From an uncultured Rhodovulum sp. (GTDB taxonomy: Bacteria; Pseudomonadota; Alphaproteobacteria; Rhodobacterales; Rhodobacteraceae): 6,811 nt of DNA. How positions within the stretch are numbered: the stretch's first letter is position 1; each line of letters begins with the position of its first letter. Below are positions 1 through 6,098 of the stretch, in pieces. The notes beneath the pieces were generated by a model. It was not told the DNA's origin. It worked only from the letters and a program-made list of their open reading frames with translations, and did not search any database. Location: assembly GCA_946221765.1 (NCBI GenBank), contig CAMIMK010000170.1, positions 1-6,811 of the forward strand. The letters run 5' to 3'. Made by a program: the position numbers and the translations under genes.

Positions 1-1003
1 GCCGGCGCGCCTGCGCGCAGACCGCCGCCATGGCGGGAGAGCCGGCGGCGATCCAGTCGAGCCTGGGCAGGGTCTCCGATCCCTTGCGCGACCGGCTGTG
101 GCGCAGGGCGATGGTCACCCCGACCGGCTCGCCCTGTTCGACCATGAGGTCGATGACCGATCCGGGCAGCGCGGCGCGCATGCCCTCGAGCAGCCCCTCG
201 TCGCGGAGGTCGCCCTGGCGCAAGAGCCCGCGCGCGACCTCGAAATCGCCGAACTCGGGCGCCGCGCTCGCGAAGCGGCCCGTGGCGTAGACTTGCCGTC
301 CGAACCGGTCGAGCAGGACCAGCTCGTCGTTCAGCCACCGCCCGCCGCCCGCCAGCGCCTGCGCCACCATGCGCTGGTGGGTCTGTCCGTCCTGCTGGCG
401 CAGCGCCTCCTCGATCTGCAGGCCCATGGCCGCGGACAGGGCGGCGGATTGCGGCGAGACCCGGCCCGCCGGCCCGGAGACGTCCACGACGCCGAGGACC
501 GCGCCGTTCGCGGGATCGATCACCGGCGTCGCCGCGCAGGACCAGCGCTGGATCTCCTCGCAGAAATGCTCGACGCCCGAGACGCAGACCGGCCGGCGCA
601 GGTGCAGCGCCGTGCCGATCGCGTTGGTGCCGATCGCCGACTCCAGCCAGCGTCCGCCGGGCTGCAGGTGGTTTTCGCGCCCGAGATCGAGGATCCGCGC
701 GTCGCCCACGGCGTCCATGACGACGCCGGAGGCGTCGCAGAGCAGCAGCATGGCGTCGGCGTCCTGCAACAGATAGCCGGCCCGTCCCAGGCCGGCCCGC
801 GCCGCCGTCCGGATCCGCCGGCTGCGCCGATGCGCCGCGACGAGCTCCGCATCGCCGAGGCTGGGCGCCGCCTTCAGCGCGCTGACCGCCGAACTCGCCT
901 TGGATCTTTCCCAGGATCGGAGCACGACTTCACGGATGCTCGGCGGCACCTTGCCCAGCACACGGTAGCGCTCCCAGTCCTCCTTCCGAATGCTCTGCGT
1001 CAT
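1..1003 (-). CDS. AcoR-like GAF-domain sigma-54-dependent transcriptional activator (N-terminal part, runs off left edge)
   Basis: Reading leftward from an ATG at 1003, 334 codons stay open to the window edge. The start is supported by AGGAAG (plus-strand 1009-1014) six bases upstream. Residues about 84-180 form a GAF sensor domain with the signatures of the AcoR family: GTNAIGTAL (125-133), EHFC (145-148) and a segment ending GAVLGVVDVSG (167-177). Residues about 222-305 form a linker or second sensor-like segment (LLDRFGRQV at 230-238). The last visible residues, GSPAMAAVCAQARR (321-334), match the usual entry into the AAA+ domain of sigma-54 activators, so the ATPase and Fis-type DNA-binding domains should lie beyond the left edge. 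Such proteins switch on sigma-54 promoters for acetoin, alcohol or aldehyde catabolism when GAF binds an effector. The effector and targets here are unknown and probably lie to the left. It is transcribed away from the GntR operon. Family assignment is strong; presence of the off-window AAA+ domain is inference. Confidence 0.9.
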   Translation of the reverse strand, partial: MTQSIRKEDWERYRVLGKVPPSIREVVLRSWERSKASSAVSALKAAPSLGDAELVAAHRRSRRIRTAARAGLGRAGYLLQDADAMLLLCDASGVVMDAVGDARILDLGRENHLQPGGRWLESAIGTNAIGTALHLRRPVCVSGVEHFCEEIQRWSCAATPVIDPANGAVLGVVDVSGPAGRVSPQSAALSAAMGLQIEEALRQQDGQTHQRMVAQALAGGGRWLNDELVLLDRFGRQVYATGRFASAAPEFGDFEVARGLLRQGDLRDEGLLEGMRAALPGSVIDLMVEQGEPVGVTIALRHSRSRKGSETLPRLDWIAAGSPAMAAVCAQARR

Positions 1004-1240
1004 TTCGGCTTCCTGTTCGCGCGCGGAGTTTTGCTGACCAAAGGTTCCCGAGTCAACGGAAGCGGGAGGCCGTTCCGGCGCCAAGGTCCGGGCGGGGACG
1101 ACGGCGGGATGGAGCAGATTCCTTCAGATTGGCGCCGCCGCTCTCCAAGCTTTCGCCCCCGCTCAAGGCAGCAACACGAACCGACCGGCGCGCTCGCGCA
1201 GCAGCACCGCCTGCCGCAGCGGCGCGGAGGAAAACGCCGC

Positions 1241-1269
1241 TTGCTTTGAGAATTGGTCTGACGTCTGAT
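1241..1269 (+). promoter_or_regulatory. Weak sigma-70-like promoter candidate for the GntR-lyase-transporter operon
   Basis: TTGCTT (1241-1246) could serve as a -35 box and TCTGAT (1264-1269) as a -10 box, with a 17-base spacer. The matches to TTGACA and TATAAT are only partial (3/6 and 4/6). A start near 1276 would leave a very short leader containing the AAGGAA ribosome-binding site at 1278-1283. The near-palindrome at 1252-1273 covers the spacer and the -10 box, the arrangement expected for direct repression. This is inference from motif position only. Confidence 0.25.
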
Positions 1270-1273
1270 CAAT
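1252..1273. promoter_or_regulatory. 22-bp near-palindrome, probable operator for the GntR regulator
   Basis: The left half is ATTGGTCTGAC and the right half, directly adjoining, is GTCTGATCAAT. They are inverted copies matching at 9 of 11 positions, with dyad centre between 1262 and 1263. GTCTGA also occurs twice as a direct repeat (1256-1261 and 1263-1268). GntR proteins of the FCD group commonly bind operators built on TNGTCNGAC-like half sites, and this element lies 14 bases before the GntR start codon, so autoregulation of the operon is likely. The symmetry is read directly; its binding partner is inferred. Confidence 0.6.
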
Positions 1274-1287
1274 CCCGAAGGAATCAC

Positions 1288-2004
1288 ATGCCCCCAACGC
1301 CCTATCCCCGCATCGCACCGCTCCCCCCCATCGGCCGCGCCCGGCAGGTGGCGGATGCGCTGTCCAGCTTCATCGACGAGGCCCGCCTTGGCCCCGGCGA
1401 CCGCCTTCCCACCGAGCGCGCGCTGATGGCGGCGCTCGGCATCGGCCGCTCCAGCGTCCGCGAGGCGGTAAGCCAGCTCCAGGCCTTGGGTGTGCTCGAG
1501 ACCCGGATCGGCAGCGGGACCTATGTCTGCAAGCCGGTCTCCACCCGCACCGTCCACCTGCCGCTGTCGATCGACGCTCACGGCCTCGCCGACGGCCTCA
1601 TGCTCACCCTCGAGGTCCGCCGCGGCATCGAGATCGAGGCGTCGATGGCCGCCGCCCGCCGCCGCACGCCCGCCGACGTCGCCCGGATGGAGGCCGCCCT
1701 CGACGAGATGGAGCGCGTCCACCTCAGCGAGGGCACCTCGGGCGAGGCCGACCTCGCCTTCCACCTCACCATCTACGACGCCAGCGGCAACCCCTTGTTC
1801 CGGCAGGTTCTCGAGCAGCTCCGCGGCCATTTCGAGCGATTCTGGGCCCAGCCCTTCGACCGCCCCGATTTCGCCGCGCGGTCGTTCCCCTTCCACCGCC
1901 AGCTCTTCGAGGCGATCCGTGACGGCGACGCACCCGCTGCGGCCGCCCACACGCGCGCCATTCTCGACATCGTCGAGGAGGACATCCGGGACATGAGCCG
2001 ATGA
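1288..2004 (+). CDS. GntR-family transcriptional regulator, FadR/FCD subgroup
   Basis: A 238-residue protein, normal for FCD-type GntR repressors. The ATG at 1288 is preferred to the upstream in-frame ATG at 1129 because AAGGAA sits five bases ahead of it and the added N-terminus would be low-complexity. Residues about 16-80 are the winged helix-turn-helix: LGPGDRLPTERALMAALGIG, then SSVREAVSQLQALGVLE and the wing with GSGTYV. Residues about 108-232 are the all-helical FCD effector domain. The expected metal or ligand residues are present: D155 and H159 (DLAFH), H203 (FHRQLF) and H221. FCD proteins usually release DNA when a small carboxylate or sugar acid binds. It heads the operon and overlaps the next start codon by four bases (ATGA), so it most likely controls the lyase and transporter through the palindrome at 1252-1273. 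The ligand cannot be read from the sequence. Confidence 0.93.
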   Translation: MPPTPYPRIAPLPPIGRARQVADALSSFIDEARLGPGDRLPTERALMAALGIGRSSVREAVSQLQALGVLETRIGSGTYVCKPVSTRTVHLPLSIDAHGLADGLMLTLEVRRGIEIEASMAAARRRTPADVARMEAALDEMERVHLSEGTSGEADLAFHLTIYDASGNPLFRQVLEQLRGHFERFWAQPFDRPDFAARSFPFHRQLFEAIRDGDAPAAAAHTRAILDIVEEDIRDMSR

Positions 2005-3932
2005 CGATTGAGACCCCCGCCCCCGATCCCGTCGAGGCCGCCCGCCTCCTCGTCGCCCACGACGAAGGCCCCCACGTCTTCTCGGCGGTGGTGCCGCCGA
2101 TCGTGCAGACCTCGCTCTTCACCTTCGCGAGCTACGACGAGATGGTCGCCGCCTATCGCGGCGAGATCGTCCGGCCGATCTACAGCCGTGGCATCAACCC
2201 GACGGTGCGGACCTTCGAGGAGATGCTCGCCGCCCTCGAAGGCGCCGAGGACGCCCTCGGCTTCGCCTCCGGCATGGCGGCGATCTCGGCCTCCGTCCTT
2301 TCGTTCGTCGCGCCCGGCGACCGCATCGTCGCCGTCCGCAACGTCTATCCCGACTCCTTCCGCCTGTTCGGCACCCTCCTCCCCCGCCTCGGCGTGACCG
2401 TCGAGTACATCGACGGCCGCGACCCCGCCGCCGTCGCCGCTGCCCTCCCCGGTGCCCGGCTCCTCTACCTCGAGAGCCCGACGAGCTGGCAGATCGAGGC
2501 GCTCGACGTCCCCGCCCTCGCCGCCGCGGCCAAGGCCGCGGGCGTCCTCTCCATCATCGACAACAGCTGGGCGACCCCGGTCTTCCAGAACCCCCTCGCC
2601 CTCGGCGTCGATCTCGTCGTGCACTCGGCCTCGAAGTACATCGGCGGCCACAGCGATGTCGTCGCCGGCGTCGTCGCCGGCTCGAAGGTCCTCGTCGACC
2701 GCCTCCGCGCCGAGCTCTACCCCTACGCCGGCGGCCGCCTCGTGCCCTTCGACGCCTGGCTCCTGATCCGCGGCCTGCGCACCCTGCCGCTCAGGATGCT
2801 CGCCCACCAGGCCTCCGCCCTCGCCCTCGCCCGCCGCCTCGCCGAGCGGCCGGAGGTGACGGCCGTGAACCACCCCGGCCTCTCCGCCCTGCCCCCGGGG
2901 CTTCGCGGCACCTCCGGGCTCTTCTCGTTCGAGCTCGCCGAGACCGTCGACGTCCGCGCCTTCTGCGACGCCCTCCGCCTCTTCAAGCTCGGCGTGAGCT
3001 GGGGCGGCCACGAAAGCCTCGTCGTCCCGGGCGAGGTGGTGCTCGAGCAGAAGGCCCAGCCCAACTCCGCCCACACCTTCGGCATCAGCCCGCGCTCGGT
3101 CCGCATCCACGTCGGACTGGAAGGCACCGAGGTGCTGTGGACCGACCCCGCCGATAACCACGCTCAACAGGGGAAGACCAGAATGAAGAAACTGCTCGCG
3201 GCCAGCGCCCTTGCCGCCCTCCTCGCCGGACCCGTCTCGGCGGAGACGCTCCGCCTCGTCGAGGTCATCACCAGCCCGGATCGCACCGAGACGCTCAAGG
3301 GCATCGTCGCCGGCTTCGAGAAGGCGAACCCCGGCACCACCGTCGAGATCATCTCGCTGCCGTGGGGCGAGGCCTTCCAGAAGTTCGCGACGATGGTCTC
3401 CGCCGGGGACATTCCAGACGTCATCGAGATGCCGGACACCTGGGTGTCCCTCTACGCCGGCAACGACATGCTCGCCGACCTGTCGCCCTACCTCGCGACA
3501 TGGGAGCATACCTCCGACCTCTCCGATCGCGCCGTCGCCCTCGGCAAGGTCGATGACAAGCCCGTCATGCTCCCCTACGGCTTCTACCTGCGGGCGATGT
3601 TCTACAACAAAGACCTGCTGAAGGAGGCCGGCGTCGAGGCGGTGCCGACCACCCTCGACGAATTCCGCGCCGCGGCCGAGAAGGTCTCGAAGCTCCCCGG
3701 CAAGGCCGGCTACTGCATGCGGGGCGGCCCCGGCGGCCTCAACGGCTGGGTGATGTTCTCGGCGACGATGGCGGGTGACAACACCTTCTTCGACGCGGAT
3801 GGCAAGTCGACCTTCGACAGCGAGGGCTGGGTCAAGGGCCTCACCTGGTACACCGATCTCTACAAGGACGGCCTTGCCCCGAAGGACAGCTGGACCTGTC
3901 GCGTATTTGTGCCGCCCCCAGTGCTCGTTTAG
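2001..3932 (+). CDS. PLP-dependent C-S lyase resembling cystathionine beta-lyase (MetC-like), reading in frame into the solute-binding-protein gene
   Basis: The enzyme is residues 1-394 (2001-3182); the frame stays open to 3932. It is a Cys/Met-metabolism fold-type I PLP enzyme and cytosolic. Visible motifs are YSRGINPT (61-68), the phosphate-binding SGMAAI (90-95), YLESPTS (156-162), the pyridine-nitrogen aspartate D187 (IDNSWATPV), the Schiff-base lysine K212 (SASKYIGGHSD), SWGGHESL (333-340) and R368 (RIHVGLE) for the substrate carboxylate. The DNSWA, SGLFSF and SWGG(H)ESL features, and YP instead of YG at 116-117, recall E. coli MetC more than gamma-lyases. The family reaction is beta-elimination from cystathionine or related thioethers to a thiol, pyruvate and ammonia; the true substrate is uncertain. 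It is translationally coupled to GntR by ATGA; GAGGAGG at 1975-1981 is too distant to be a normal ribosome-binding site. All catalytic residues lie before the fusion point, so the enzyme may remain active with an abnormal tail. Confidence 0.87.
   Translation: MTIETPAPDPVEAARLLVAHDEGPHVFSAVVPPIVQTSLFTFASYDEMVAAYRGEIVRPIYSRGINPTVRTFEEMLAALEGAEDALGFASGMAAISASVLSFVAPGDRIVAVRNVYPDSFRLFGTLLPRLGVTVEYIDGRDPAAVAAALPGARLLYLESPTSWQIEALDVPALAAAAKAAGVLSIIDNSWATPVFQNPLALGVDLVVHSASKYIGGHSDVVAGVVAGSKVLVDRLRAELYPYAGGRLVPFDAWLLIRGLRTLPLRMLAHQASALALARRLAERPEVTAVNHPGLSALPPGLRGTSGLFSFELAETVDVRAFCDALRLFKLGVSWGGHESLVVPGEVVLEQKAQPNSAHTFGISPRSVRIHVGLEGTEVLWTDPADNHAQQGKTRMKKLLAASALAALLAGPVSAETLRLVEVITSPDRTETLKGIVAGFEKANPGTTVEIISLPWGEAFQKFATMVSAGDIPDVIEMPDTWVSLYAGNDMLADLSPYLATWEHTSDLSDRAVALGKVDDKPVMLPYGFYLRAMFYNKDLLKEAGVEAVPTTLDEFRAAAEKVSKLPGKAGYCMRGGPGGLNGWVMFSATMAGDNTFFDADGKSTFDSEGWVKGLTWYTDLYKDGLAPKDSWTCRVFVPPPVLV
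3146..3157 (+). other. Probable single-base deletion site that removed the lyase stop codon
   Basis: The family normally ends shortly after the VGLE motif (371-374), but here the frame continues without a stop. The run CCCC at 3146-3149 is followed by GCCGATAA. Adding one C would give Thr-Asp-Pro-Arg-Arg and then TAA at 3155-3157, ending the lyase 25 bases before the next start codon. Run contraction or a sequencing error is the simplest reading; a larger rearrangement is possible. Confidence 0.5.
3183..3932 (+). pseudogene. Extracellular solute-binding protein (family 1, sugar-type), C-terminus lost at an IS remnant
   Basis: ATG at 3183 has a good ribosome-binding site (AGGGGA, 3169-3174, eight bases upstream) and begins a textbook signal peptide: MKKLLAAS, a hydrophobic Ala/Leu core and a VSA|E cleavage site after residue 20. 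The mature part matches SBP_bac_1 proteins: GIVAGFEKANPGTTVEIISL, DIPDVIEMPDTWVSLY, LPYGFYLRAMFYNKDLLKEAG and the LYKDGLAPKDS block near residue 232. Family members are usually about 400-430 residues. Here only 238 native residues remain (to 3896), followed by 11 residues read from IS DNA (CRVFVPPPVLV) and a stop. The missing part includes much of the second lobe, so ligand binding is very unlikely to survive. In the intact operon it would deliver the substrate in the periplasm to the two permeases. It is also in frame with the upstream lyase, but its own start and ribosome-binding site indicate a separate gene. Confidence 0.88.
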
Positions 3933-4367
3933 GCCACTTGGCGTTCGAAGGCCAAGGGGCTTTTGCCTCCCAATGCTGAGTGCCGACGGCGCGGGTTATA
4001 GAAGCCGTTGATGTATTGGAAGATGGCCGTCTCTGCCTGTCGGCGGGTTTCCCAGGGGCGGCGCCAGATCAGCTCGGCCTTGATGGTTTTGAAGAAGGTC
4101 TCGACGGCGGCGTTATCGTAGCAATTGCCCTTGCCGCTCATCGACACCTTGAACCCATGCTCGCGCAAAACCTTCTGATAGTCGTGCGAACAGTATTGGC
4201 TTCCGCGATCGCTGTGGAAGATGCAGCCCCGAGGCGGTGACCGCAGGGCGATGGCCATCTTCAGCGCCCGGATCGCCAGATCGCGTTTCATGCGGTTGCT
4301 GACAGCCCAGCCGATGACGCGCCGCGAATGCAGATCGAGGATGACGGCGAGATACAGCCAGCCCTCC
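3897..4367. mobile_element. IS3-family insertion sequence remnant (about 470 bp, one end and transposase C-terminus only)
   Basis: The left edge is placed at 3897, where the binding-protein similarity stops and the DNA begins with TG (TGTCGCGTATTTGTGCC), as IS3-family termini do. The right edge is placed near 4364-4368, where the transposase frame loses similarity and the sugar permease frame begins. The transposase gene is on the minus strand, so the surviving end is the one downstream of orfB. IS3-family elements are typically 1.2-1.5 kb, so the other end, orfA and the first half of orfB are absent and no matching inverted repeat or target duplication can be checked. The remnant is visibly less GC-rich than the flanking operon. 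Confidence 0.85.
3929..4366 (-). pseudogene. IS3-family transposase OrfB (rve integrase core), N-terminally truncated remnant
   Basis: The remnant covers 145 residues of OrfB, from EGWLYLAVILDLHSRRVIGW to the C-terminus SPLAFERQVA and a TAA stop (3931-3929). It keeps the second catalytic aspartate (HSDRGSQY, remnant residue 53) and the glutamate (DNAAVETFF, residue 89), with exactly 35 residues between them, plus the conserved lysine seven residues after the glutamate. This is the D(35)E...K signature of IS3 transposases. The first catalytic aspartate, in the DITY-type motif just before EGWLYLA, is missing, as are the N-terminal DNA-binding part and OrfA, so it cannot transpose. The frame happens to stay open to 4399 with a TTG, but those last residues are antisense permease DNA and not transposase. 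Confidence 0.92.
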
Positions 4368-5270
4368 CCCCGCCGCCCGTTCCTCCACCGCTTCGGCAAC
4401 GCCGTCGAGCCCTGGCTCTACAGCGCCCCGGCGCTCCTCATCATAACCGCGGTGATGCTCGTCCCGCTCGTCGTCGGCATCTCCTATGCCTTCCGCGACG
4501 TGCAGATCCTCAATCCGTTTTCGGGCGGGTTCGTCGGCCTTGACCACTTCCGCGAGCTCGCCGGCGACAAGACCTTCCGGGTCGCGCTGGTGAACACCTT
4601 CTGGTGGACATTCCTCACCGTCCTCCTCCAGCTCGTCTTCGGCCTGATCCTCGCCCTCCTTCTCGACGTGCCCTTCCGCGGCCGCGGTCTCGCCCAGGCG
4701 CTCGTCTTCCTGCCATGGGCGGTGCCGACCTTCCTGACCGGCCTCAACTGGGCGTGGCTCTTCAACCCGACGATCGGCCCCCTGCCGCACTGGCTCCATG
4801 CCCTCGGACTCCTTGCGGAACCGAACAACATCCTCTCCAACCCCGATCTTGCGCTCTGGGGGCCGATCACCGCCGCCGTCTGGTGGGGGATCCCGTTCTT
4901 CGCGATCACGCTCCTCGCCGCGCTCCAGTCGATCCCGGGCGATCTCTACGAGGCCGCCGCCATCGACGGCGCCAACCCGCTCCAGCGGTTCCTCTCGATC
5001 ACCCTTCCGTTCCTCGCGCCGGTGATCGCGATCACCGTGCTCCTGCGCACGGTCTGGGTCGCGAACTTCACCGACCTCATCGTGGTCATGACCAGCGGCG
5101 GCCCCGCCGACCGCACCCAGACGGTCGCGAGCTACATCTTCACCCAGGCCTTCAAGCGACTAGACTTCGGCTATGCCTCGGCGATCTCGCTCGTGCTTCT
5201 CGTCCTCCTTCTCACCTACGCGCTGCTGATCCTGCTCCTGCGCCAGCGCCTCATCGATCGGGACAAGTGA
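4341..5270 (+). CDS. ABC transporter inner-membrane permease, MalF/UgpA type, native 5' end replaced by IS sequence
   Basis: Native sequence begins at about 4368 (RRPFLHRFGNAVEPWLY) and gives about 299 residues, close to the usual 290-300, so only a few codons and the start are missing. Six hydrophobic segments are visible, beginning with APALLIITAVMLVPLVVGI. The cytoplasmic EAA loop that docks the ATPase is intact: EAAAIDG at 4950-4970, followed by ANPLQRFLSITLPFLAPV. The protein would form the transport channel with the second permease. No native start codon precedes the first membrane segment. In-frame ATGs exist only inside the IS remnant (4221, 4251, 4290, 4314, 4341). I used 4341, which adds only nine or so foreign residues, but its GAGG touches the ATG with no spacing, so translation is doubtful. 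Domain identity is secure; expression is not. Confidence 0.85.
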   Translation: MTARYSQPSPRRPFLHRFGNAVEPWLYSAPALLIITAVMLVPLVVGISYAFRDVQILNPFSGGFVGLDHFRELAGDKTFRVALVNTFWWTFLTVLLQLVFGLILALLLDVPFRGRGLAQALVFLPWAVPTFLTGLNWAWLFNPTIGPLPHWLHALGLLAEPNNILSNPDLALWGPITAAVWWGIPFFAITLLAALQSIPGDLYEAAAIDGANPLQRFLSITLPFLAPVIAITVLLRTVWVANFTDLIVVMTSGGPADRTQTVASYIFTQAFKRLDFGYASAISLVLLVLLLTYALLILLLRQRLIDRDK

Positions 5271-6094
5271 TGCGCGCCCTCGGAACCGTCGCCCACCGTC
5301 TCGCGATCCTCGCCTATGTCGCCTTCGCGCTCTTCCCGCTCTACTGGCTGGTGAAGGTCTCGGTGACGCCGAACGATCTCCTCTATTCCGAGGGCATCCG
5401 GCTCTGGCCGTCGCGGATCACCTTCGAGCATTTCTCCTTCGTGCTCACCCACTCCGACTTCCCGCGGTTCTTCCGCAACAGCCTCCTCGTCTCCACCGCG
5501 ACCGCGCTCCTCTCGACGGCCTTCGCCGCGCTCGCCGGCTACGCGCTGTCGCGCTTCGCCTTCCGCGGCAAGCTCACGCTCTCGGGGCTGCTTCTCGTCA
5601 CCCAGATGTTCCCGCTCGTCATGCTGGTGGCGCCGATCTTCAAGCTCCTGGCGCCGCTCGGCCTGACCAACAGCCTGACCGGCCTCATCGTCGTCTACGT
5701 CGCCTTCAACGTGCCCTTCGCCTGCTTCCTCATGCAGTCCTTCTTCGACGGCATTCCGCGCGACCTCGAGGAGGCGGCGATGATCGACGGCGCCTCGCGC
5801 TTTGGCGCCTTCCGCCAGATCATCCTGCCGCTGACCCTGCCGGGGGTCGCCGCGACCCTCGGCTTCGTCTTCACCGCGGCCTGGTCGGAGATGATCTTCG
5901 CGCTGATGCTCATCTCCTCGAACGACAAGGCGACCTTCCCGGTCGGGCTCCTCTCCTTCGTCTCGAAGTTCTCGGTCGACTTCGGCCAGATGATGGCGGC
6001 GGGCGTTCTCGCGCTCATCCCCGCCTGCCTCTTCTTCCTCCTCATCCAGCGGTATCTCGTCCAGGGCCTGACCGCCGGCGCCGTGAAGGGATAG
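5270..6094 (+). CDS. ABC transporter inner-membrane permease, MalG/UgpE type
   Basis: A 274-residue protein, typical length for CUT1-type second permeases. Its ATG overlaps the TGA of the first permease by one base (TGATG at 5268-5272), and there is no strong ribosome-binding site, so it depends on translational coupling. Six membrane spans are visible, the first at about residues 8-30 (LAILAYVAFALFPLYWLVKV). The EAA loop is complete: EEAAMIDGASRFGAF with E168, A169-A170 and G174, followed by ILPLTLPG. It pairs with the first permease to form the translocation pathway for the substrate brought by the binding protein. The gene appears undamaged, but its supply of coupled ribosomes depends on the compromised upstream permease. 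The substrate class (sugars, polyols, glycerol phosphate and similar) is inferred from family only. Confidence 0.95.
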   Translation: MRALGTVAHRLAILAYVAFALFPLYWLVKVSVTPNDLLYSEGIRLWPSRITFEHFSFVLTHSDFPRFFRNSLLVSTATALLSTAFAALAGYALSRFAFRGKLTLSGLLLVTQMFPLVMLVAPIFKLLAPLGLTNSLTGLIVVYVAFNVPFACFLMQSFFDGIPRDLEEAAMIDGASRFGAFRQIILPLTLPGVAATLGFVFTAAWSEMIFALMLISSNDKATFPVGLLSFVSKFSVDFGQMMAAGVLALIPACLFFLLIQRYLVQGLTAGAVKG

Positions 6095-6098
6095 TCCC

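Larger units (their letters stand above)
1004..1287. promoter_or_regulatory. Divergent intergenic control region between the AcoR-like gene and the GntR operon
   Basis: This 284-bp stretch separates two divergently transcribed regulator genes and must hold both promoters. I see no convincing small gene in it. Its right end carries the near-palindrome at 1252-1273 and the Shine-Dalgarno sequence AAGGAA (1278-1283) for the GntR gene. Its left end carries the AcoR ribosome-binding site (AGGAAG on the minus strand at 1014-1009). TGCTGACCAA at 1032-1041 resembles a degraded GntR-type half site, but its symmetry is poor. I found no clear sigma-54 -24/-12 element (GG and GC 10 bases apart in a TGGCAC...TTGC setting) in either direction, so the AcoR-like protein probably does not act on a sigma-54 promoter here. 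Confidence 0.6.

Noticed and set aside
1029..1043. TTTTGCTGACCAAAG as a second GntR operator
   Set aside because: It shares only a TTGGTC-like half site on the minus strand and has weak symmetry (8 of 14), not enough to call.
98..1249. 383-codon plus-strand open frame across the left part of the window
   Set aside because: Its translation is Arg/Ala/Gln-rich with no domain, and it lies opposite the AcoR-like gene, whose GAF motifs are unmistakable.
1129..1287. Upstream in-frame ATG (1129) as start of the GntR gene
   Set aside because: It would add 53 low-complexity residues and place the near-palindrome and the AAGGAA ribosome-binding site inside the coding sequence; 1288 is better placed.
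1773..3509. 578-codon open frame on the minus strand opposite the lyase and binding protein
   Set aside because: It is an antisense shadow typical of high-GC DNA: low-complexity Gly/Glu/Asp/Arg-rich translation with no family features, opposite genes with clear catalytic motifs.
2001..3932. A designed bifunctional lyase/binding-protein fusion
   Set aside because: The second half has its own ribosome-binding site, start codon and signal peptide, and a one-base C-run change explains the missing stop. A cytosolic enzyme fused before a signal peptide would not be exported sensibly.
3929..4399. A complete 156-residue transposase gene
   Set aside because: The residues beyond about 4366 are antisense permease sequence with a chance TTG start. 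The real transposase is missing its first catalytic aspartate and N-terminal half.
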